NCBI GenBank assembly: GCA_001805465.1
Contig: MHGH01000015.1
Location: 123,821 to 134,535 of the forward strand
Reading direction: 5' to 3'
Origin: Omnitrophica WOR_2 bacterium RBG_13_41_10
Lineage (GTDB): Bacteria > Omnitrophota > Gorgyraeia > Gygaellales > Profunditerraquicolaceae
Length of the DNA stretch: 10,715 nucleotides
Within the stretch, counting starts at the first letter, position 1; each line of letters begins with the position of its first letter. The notes beneath the pieces were generated by a model. The model saw only the letters and a program-made list of their open reading frames with translations, was not told where the DNA came from and made no database searches. Position numbers and translations under genes: made by a program. This document shows positions 6,663 through 10,715 of the stretch, in pieces.

Positions 6663-7762
6663 AAAACTCATTTTTTACAATTCTGGTAATCGCCATTTTG
6701 TTAGCCTCTATCGGTATCATTTCGATATACAGCAGCGCTTACCAGAAAGAGAACAAAATCTGGGAGGCTGTTTATCAACGCCAGTTGCTTTGGGTTATTT
6801 TAGGATTAGCCCTGTTTTTTTGCTTTGCGAATTTTAACTATCGCAAGCTCTGGGATTCCACTTATTTTTTATATGCCTTAGCGATATTTTTGCTGCTTTT
6901 AGTTTTTGTATTAGGGGTAGTCCGTTTAGGTGCCCAACGTTGGTTAAAAATTATCTGGTTTAATTTTCAGCCTGCGGAGTTGGTAAAAATAATTATGGTT
7001 ATTTTTCTGGCTAGATATTTTAGCACTAAATCAGTTGATGACGTGGCATTAAGGACATCGAGGCTGGGAATATTAGGGGCCTTGATTTTACCGCTTATAT
7101 TTGTAGGGATACCGGTAATTCTTATTATTGAACAGCCAGACTTAGGCAGCGGCCTGATAATTTTTCTGATTTTTATTTCTATGTTATATCTTTCCGGGAT
7201 AAAATTAAGGCATATAGTATTCTTCTCTTTAATCGGCTGCTTGTTATTGCCTATTTCTTGGCATTTCTTAAGGGACTATCAGAAAGAAAGGTTGTTGGTA
7301 TTTTTAGACCCCAATATCGATCCTTTAGGTGCCGGTTATACGGTAATTCAATCTAAGATAGCCGTCGGATCCGGAGGAATTTTCGGTAAGGGGTGGCTGG
7401 CAGGTACGCAAAGCCAGCTACGTTTTTTGCCGGAAGCCCATACGGATTTTATTTTCGCAACCTTTGCCGAAGAATGGGGTTTAATCGGCAGCATTATTTT
7501 GTTGGCCTTATATTATCTCCTGGTAAAAGAAGGCATGCGTATAGCCATACGCACGCAGGATCATTTCGGAAGGTTGTTAGCATTCGGTATATCTTTGATG
7601 CTAGGCATACAAATCTTTATTAATATTGCCATGAATTTAGGACTGGCGCCGGTAGTGGGGTTGCCTCTGCCTTTAATGAGCTACGGCGGATCATCCGTAG
7701 TTGTTACTTTTATAGCATTGGGGATACTGGTGAACATAGATAAGACTAGGACGGTATTTTAG
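6659..7762 (+). CDS. rodA: RodA, SEDS-family peptidoglycan glycosyltransferase
   Basis: RodA polymerises lipid II into glycan strands in the inner membrane and works as a pair with PBP2. The 367 residues show about ten membrane helices and the SEDS signatures: FQPAELVK (103-110), EQPDLGSG (158-165) with the essential Asp161, GKGWLAGTQSQLRFLPEAHTDFIF (243-266) and GLPLPLMSYGGSS (334-346). Length and motifs fit RodA better than FtsW, as does its position directly after mrdA. The start is TTG at 6659, overlapping the mrdA TGA by four bases (TTGA) and backed by GAGGG at 6648-6652. Coupled translation would help keep RodA and PBP2 in balance. The radical SAM gene begins one base after its TAG. Confidence 0.97.
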   Translation: MKNSFFTILVIAILLASIGIISIYSSAYQKENKIWEAVYQRQLLWVILGLALFFCFANFNYRKLWDSTYFLYALAIFLLLLVFVLGVVRLGAQRWLKIIWFNFQPAELVKIIMVIFLARYFSTKSVDDVALRTSRLGILGALILPLIFVGIPVILIIEQPDLGSGLIIFLIFISMLYLSGIKLRHIVFFSLIGCLLLPISWHFLRDYQKERLLVFLDPNIDPLGAGYTVIQSKIAVGSGGIFGKGWLAGTQSQLRFLPEAHTDFIFATFAEEWGLIGSIILLALYYLLVKEGMRIAIRTQDHFGRLLAFGISLMLGIQIFINIAMNLGLAPVVGLPLPLMSYGGSSVVVTFIALGILVNIDKTRTVF

Positions 7763-7763
7763 C

Positions 7764-9518
7764 ATGCTAAGCGAAGATATTTTATTACAAGTCCAAAAAC
7801 CCGCACGATACATCGGCCAGGAATGGAATATTTCCAAAAAAGATTTCGACCAGGCCAATATAAAATTTGCCCTGTGTTTTCCTGAGTTGTATGAACTGGG
7901 AATGTCAAATTTAGGGATACGCATCCTTTACGGCATATTAAATGGAATTCAGGATGTTGCCTGCGAAAGGTTTTTTGCTCCTGCCATAGAAATGGAGAAT
8001 ATCCTGCGGCAAAAAAATCTAGAGATTCTCTCTCTAGAATCTCAAGAGGCGCTTAGAGAGTTTGATATCATCGGTTTTTCTCTAGGGTATGAACTAGACT
8101 ATACCAATGTTTTAAATATATTAGACTTAGGAAAGATCCCCCTGGTTTCATCTTTGCGTAATCAGGATTATCCTTTGGTTATCGCCGGAGGGCCCTGCGC
8201 CCTTAATCCTGAGCCGATGCATGAATTTTTTGATTTTTTTGTGATCGGAGAAGCAGAAGAAGCCATTTTAGAAATAATCGATCTTTACCGTAAACACAAA
8301 GAAAAATTTAAAGCTGCTAAAATAAGCAAGAAAGAGTTGCTGGTTTTATTTTCCGGTATCGAAGGCATATATGTGCCTTCCTTATATGAGGTAAGATACG
8401 ATAGACAAGGAAAGATAAAGGAATTTAAACCAAACCAGATAGCTGTACCCGCCCGTATTAAAAAGCGCTTTGTAAAAGACTTAGATAGCGCATATTTTCC
8501 TACTCATTGGCTGGTTCCTTATTTAGAGTTGATACATGACCACGCAACCGTAGAATTGATGCGGGGTTGCCCTAATGATTGCCTTTTTTGCCAAGCCAGG
8601 CAGCAATACTATCCTTTCCGGAAAAGAAAAATAGAAAATATCGTTAAACTGGCATCTGGAATTTCTCAAGAGACCGGGTATGAAGAAATCTCTTTGGGGG
8701 GGTTATCGATAAGCGATTATCCGGATATTGAAAAATTAGTCAGGCAATTATCAGATACATTTAAGAACAAAAACATTAATATCTCTTTGCCATCGCTAAA
8801 ACCTAAAAATATCCTAGGGGATATTTCCTCTCTAATAGCCTCAGTCAAAAAGACCGGGCTTACCTTTGCCCCTGAAGCAGCTACAGAGAGGCTGCGCGGG
8901 ATCTTGCATAAAGATTTTAATATCGCAGAATTTTTAAAAGCCGTAGAAAAGGCATACGCCTTAGGATGGCAGCGGATAAAACTATACTTCATGGTCGGTA
9001 TACCTTCGGAAGATGAAAGCGATTTAGATGCCATTATAAAATTTGCCAGTGAAGTTTCTAACCTTAAGAAAAAAGTCAATCAAAGGCCAGCCTGGGTAAA
9101 TTTGAGCATAAATACTTTAATCCCTAAACCCCACACTCCTTTTCAGTGGTTTAAGATGGAGGATATAGCAAGCACAAAACATAAACGTGATTATCTTAAA
9201 GAAAAAATAAAAAACCCCAAGATTAAAATAAGTTTTCACAATTGTTATTTAAGTTGGCTAGAAGGCATAATTTCCCGGGGTGACCGAAGGCTAAGCCCTG
9301 TTATATCCAGTGCCTTTACCAACCGAGCCAGATTCGATGCCTGGGATGAACATTTCGTTTTAGATAAATGGCTGGAGGCATTCCGTAGAGAAAAAATTGA
9401 TCCTGACTTTTATCTAAAGAGAAAGTCTCCAGAAGAAATTCTGCCCTGGGATTTTCTGGACCTAGGGGTTGATAAGAGCGCCTTATTGGCGCAATTGAAT
9501 AAAACTGTTGCGTTATAA
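7764..9518 (+). CDS. Uncharacterised radical SAM protein with B12-binding-like N-terminus (TIGR03960-like)
   Basis: The 584-aa product has an N-terminal cobalamin-binding-like domain (about 1-175; CFPELYELGMSNLGI at 38-52, VIAGGPCALNPEP at 139-151) and a radical SAM domain (about 260-480). The iron-sulfur motif is CPNDCLFC, with Cys269, Cys273 and Cys276. Further family blocks are LTFAPEAATERLRGIL (366-381), KLYFMVGIPSEDESD (406-420) and SRGDRRLSPVI (504-514) near the C-terminus. No DxHxxG cobalamin-His motif is visible, so B12 binding, if any, is not of that type. The substrate is unknown to me. The family is often found directly after rodA and beside or fused to a TIGR03936/DUF2344 partner, ahead of ribonuclease G and rplU. 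Here the position after rodA is kept, but the next gene is a GGDEF protein. The 1-nt gap to rodA indicates co-transcription. Confidence 0.9.
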   Translation: MLSEDILLQVQKPARYIGQEWNISKKDFDQANIKFALCFPELYELGMSNLGIRILYGILNGIQDVACERFFAPAIEMENILRQKNLEILSLESQEALREFDIIGFSLGYELDYTNVLNILDLGKIPLVSSLRNQDYPLVIAGGPCALNPEPMHEFFDFFVIGEAEEAILEIIDLYRKHKEKFKAAKISKKELLVLFSGIEGIYVPSLYEVRYDRQGKIKEFKPNQIAVPARIKKRFVKDLDSAYFPTHWLVPYLELIHDHATVELMRGCPNDCLFCQARQQYYPFRKRKIENIVKLASGISQETGYEEISLGGLSISDYPDIEKLVRQLSDTFKNKNINISLPSLKPKNILGDISSLIASVKKTGLTFAPEAATERLRGILHKDFNIAEFLKAVEKAYALGWQRIKLYFMVGIPSEDESDLDAIIKFASEVSNLKKKVNQRPAWVNLSINTLIPKPHTPFQWFKMEDIASTKHKRDYLKEKIKNPKIKISFHNCYLSWLEGIISRGDRRLSPVISSAFTNRARFDAWDEHFVLDKWLEAFRREKIDPDFYLKRKSPEEILPWDFLDLGVDKSALLAQLNKTVAL

Positions 9519-9536
9519 TGAGATAGAAGGTATAAT
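9508..9536 (+). promoter_or_regulatory. Putative promoter for the HAMP-GAF-GGDEF gene
   Basis: TTGCGT (9508-9513, 3 of 6) and a perfect TATAAT (9531-9536) are separated by 17 bp, overlapping the last codons of the radical SAM gene. Transcription would begin near 9543, just before the ribosome site. A second exact TATAAT lies at 9514-9519 but has no -35 at a suitable distance. Confidence 0.5.
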
Positions 9537-9548
9537 TTTAAATCAAAT

Positions 9549-9554
9549 GGAGGT
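9549..9554 (+). promoter_or_regulatory. Shine-Dalgarno site for the HAMP-GAF-GGDEF gene
   Basis: GGAGGT ends 4 nt before the ATG at 9559 and decides this start. Confidence 0.85.
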
Positions 9555-9558
9555 CAAT

Positions 9559-10715
9559 ATGTCAAAAAACGAAAAAAAAATCTCCTTAGTTTCGCAAGGC
9601 CTTAAATATAAGCTAAAGATTTCTTTTTCCCTGATGTCTATCCTGCCGCTTTTGGTCTGTATTTATCTGGTTTCCAGCTATATTATACCGCGCATAGGCT
9701 TTAAAATTGATATAATCGTCTCTATAGCGGTAAGCATTTTTATTGCCGTTATCGGTTTATTTGTGGTAAAAGAAGTATTTGACCGGGTGATCTCTGTTAC
9801 TACAGAGGCTAAATTAATTGCCGCCGGAGATATTGCCCGGCGCGTAGAAACTACCCGGGAAGACGAAGTAGGGGATTTGGGAGATTCCCTGAATATGCTT
9901 ACCCAGCGTATCCGCAGCAACATGGATGAGTTAACGACTTACAGCGAAAAGACCAACGAAATAAACCTGGAAATACAAAAACGCGTATTTGTGCTTTCTA
10001 ATCTTTTACAGATCAGTTCTTTAATTACCCAAGGAGTAAGCCTGGATAATATTATTAAGCTTACCATAGAGAAATCTCGCCTCTTAGCCGATTCGGAGGT
10101 GGCATATCTGCTTTTTAGAGAAGAAGACCAGACTATTTTTTCGGTTAGTGCCGCAGACGGCCAGAATGCAGAACACCTTTTAAAACTTAAAATTGTCCCG
10201 GACTCAAGCATATTTAATAAGCTTATTCATACCGCCTCACCTTTGATATTAGATAAAGAAAATCCGCTGGGAGAAGGCTTGGTCGGCGATTTCTCCGAGA
10301 AGTTCGGGATGAAGAATACCTTGGCCATTGCGGTACTACAGAGAAAAAAAATCATCGGCATTTTAGGCATTGCCAATAGCCGGGAAGAATTTGTTTATAA
10401 GAAAGATAATATAGAATTATTGGATATATTCGCTAAACAAATAACCATTGCCGTAGAAAATGACAGATTATTACACAAAATTGAGAAATTGGAGATTAAG
10501 GATGCCTTAACGGGTTTATATAATCAGGCTTTTATCCGTAACAGCCTACAATCAGAGATTAAAAGGGCTATTGCTTATCAGAGGCCCTGTGCTTTTATTT
10601 TGATAGATATCGATGATTTTGCGGCTTATCAAAATAAGTTTGGCTCGTTACAGAGCGAGGCGGTATTAAAAAAGATGAGCCATCTCATCAAGGGTTCGGT
10701 TACCGACATAGACCA
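9559..10715 (+). CDS. Membrane HAMP-GAF-GGDEF signalling protein, 3' end outside window
   Basis: The frame is open from ATG 9559 to the window edge, giving 385 codons. Two membrane helices (about 20-43 and 51-70) are separated by only a few residues, so there is almost no periplasmic sensor. A HAMP linker follows (about 71-123; AAGDIARRVET and EDEVGDLGDSLNML), then a helical segment, a GAF domain (about 145-302) and the start of a GGDEF domain (DALTGLYNQAF, 315-325). LIDIDDF keeps the first metal-binding Asp (Asp350). However, the FKxxND equivalent reads FAAYQN and the GHxxGD equivalent reads GSLQSE, so the residues matching the guanine contacts of active diguanylate cyclases are changed (Asn to Gln, Asp to Glu). 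The GGDEF signature itself is beyond the window. It may be a c-di-GMP synthase, a GTP sensor or an inactive scaffold. Confidence 0.88.
   Translation, partial: MSKNEKKISLVSQGLKYKLKISFSLMSILPLLVCIYLVSSYIIPRIGFKIDIIVSIAVSIFIAVIGLFVVKEVFDRVISVTTEAKLIAAGDIARRVETTREDEVGDLGDSLNMLTQRIRSNMDELTTYSEKTNEINLEIQKRVFVLSNLLQISSLITQGVSLDNIIKLTIEKSRLLADSEVAYLLFREEDQTIFSVSAADGQNAEHLLKLKIVPDSSIFNKLIHTASPLILDKENPLGEGLVGDFSEKFGMKNTLAIAVLQRKKIIGILGIANSREEFVYKKDNIELLDIFAKQITIAVENDRLLHKIEKLEIKDALTGLYNQAFIRNSLQSEIKRAIAYQRPCAFILIDIDDFAAYQNKFGSLQSEAVLKKMSHLIKGSVTDID

Larger units (their letters stand above)
2561..9518 (+). other. Elongasome operon mreB-mreC-mreD-mrdA-rodA plus radical SAM gene
   Basis: Six genes follow one promoter with junctions of +9 nt, ATGA, ATGA, TTGA and +1 nt. 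Three of the five junctions share a 4-base start-stop overlap, and most starts after mreB lack their own strong ribosome site, which suggests coupled translation of a membrane complex. The mreBCD-mrdA-rodA order is the classic rod-shape cluster. The radical SAM gene is included on spacing alone. No internal promoter or terminator was recognised. Confidence 0.8.

Noticed and set aside
8717..9079. 120-codon minus-strand open frame inside the radical SAM gene
   Set aside because: It is a shadow of a conserved catalytic domain with no start signals of its own.
9678..10211. Two minus-strand open frames over the GGDEF gene
   Set aside because: The plus-strand frame carries HAMP, GAF and GGDEF blocks continuously, so the antisense frames are chance.

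Overview
The window is a compact bacterial chromosomal segment in which every supported gene lies on the + strand. It runs from the 3' end of an RluA-family pseudouridine synthase gene, through a membrane-anchored coiled-coil protein and aroA, into a complete rod-shape operon (mreB, mreC, mreD, a PBP2-type mrdA, rodA). A radical SAM protein follows directly, then the first 385 codons of a membrane HAMP-GAF-GGDEF protein that is cut by the window edge. Gene content points to a rod-shaped, didermal (Gram-negative type) bacterium that makes its own aromatic amino acids. The A+T-rich codon choice (many TTA, ATA, AAA, AGG) and the long coiled-coil plus small beta-domain protein would suit an uncultured lineage such as Omnitrophota or Elusimicrobiota. 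That placement is an impression from gene style, not something the sequence proves.

There appear to be three transcription units. The first starts in the 84-bp gap after the pseudouridine synthase gene, with a plausible sigma70-type promoter (TTGATT-16-TATACT) and a strong Shine-Dalgarno site. It covers the coiled-coil gene and aroA, which overlap by ATGA. The second starts in the 76-bp gap before mreB, with an excellent promoter (TTGACA-17-TAAAAT with an extended TG). It covers mreB through the radical SAM gene with almost no spacing: ATGA overlaps at mreC/mreD and mreD/mrdA, a TTGA overlap at mrdA/rodA, and 1 nt between rodA and the radical SAM gene. The third starts at the end of the radical SAM gene, with TTGCGT-17-TATAAT leading into the sensor gene. 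No rho-independent terminator, tRNA, rRNA, CRISPR array or insertion sequence was seen, and no gap exceeds 84 bases.

Functionally, MreB filaments, MreC, MreD, the PBP2 transpeptidase and the RodA glycosyltransferase form the elongasome that builds the lateral peptidoglycan wall. The radical SAM gene belongs to an uncharacterised family (TIGR03960-like) often found next to rodA. Here its usual partner (a TIGR03936/DUF2344 protein) is neither fused nor immediately downstream.

No wholly new multi-gene system is evident. The points most worth a second look are two separate heptanucleotide tandem repeats inside aroA (GGCAAAA x4 exactly, and an AAGTCGC-type x4), a possible Cys/His metal site in PBP2, substituted guanine-contact residues in the GGDEF domain, and the orphaned radical SAM gene.
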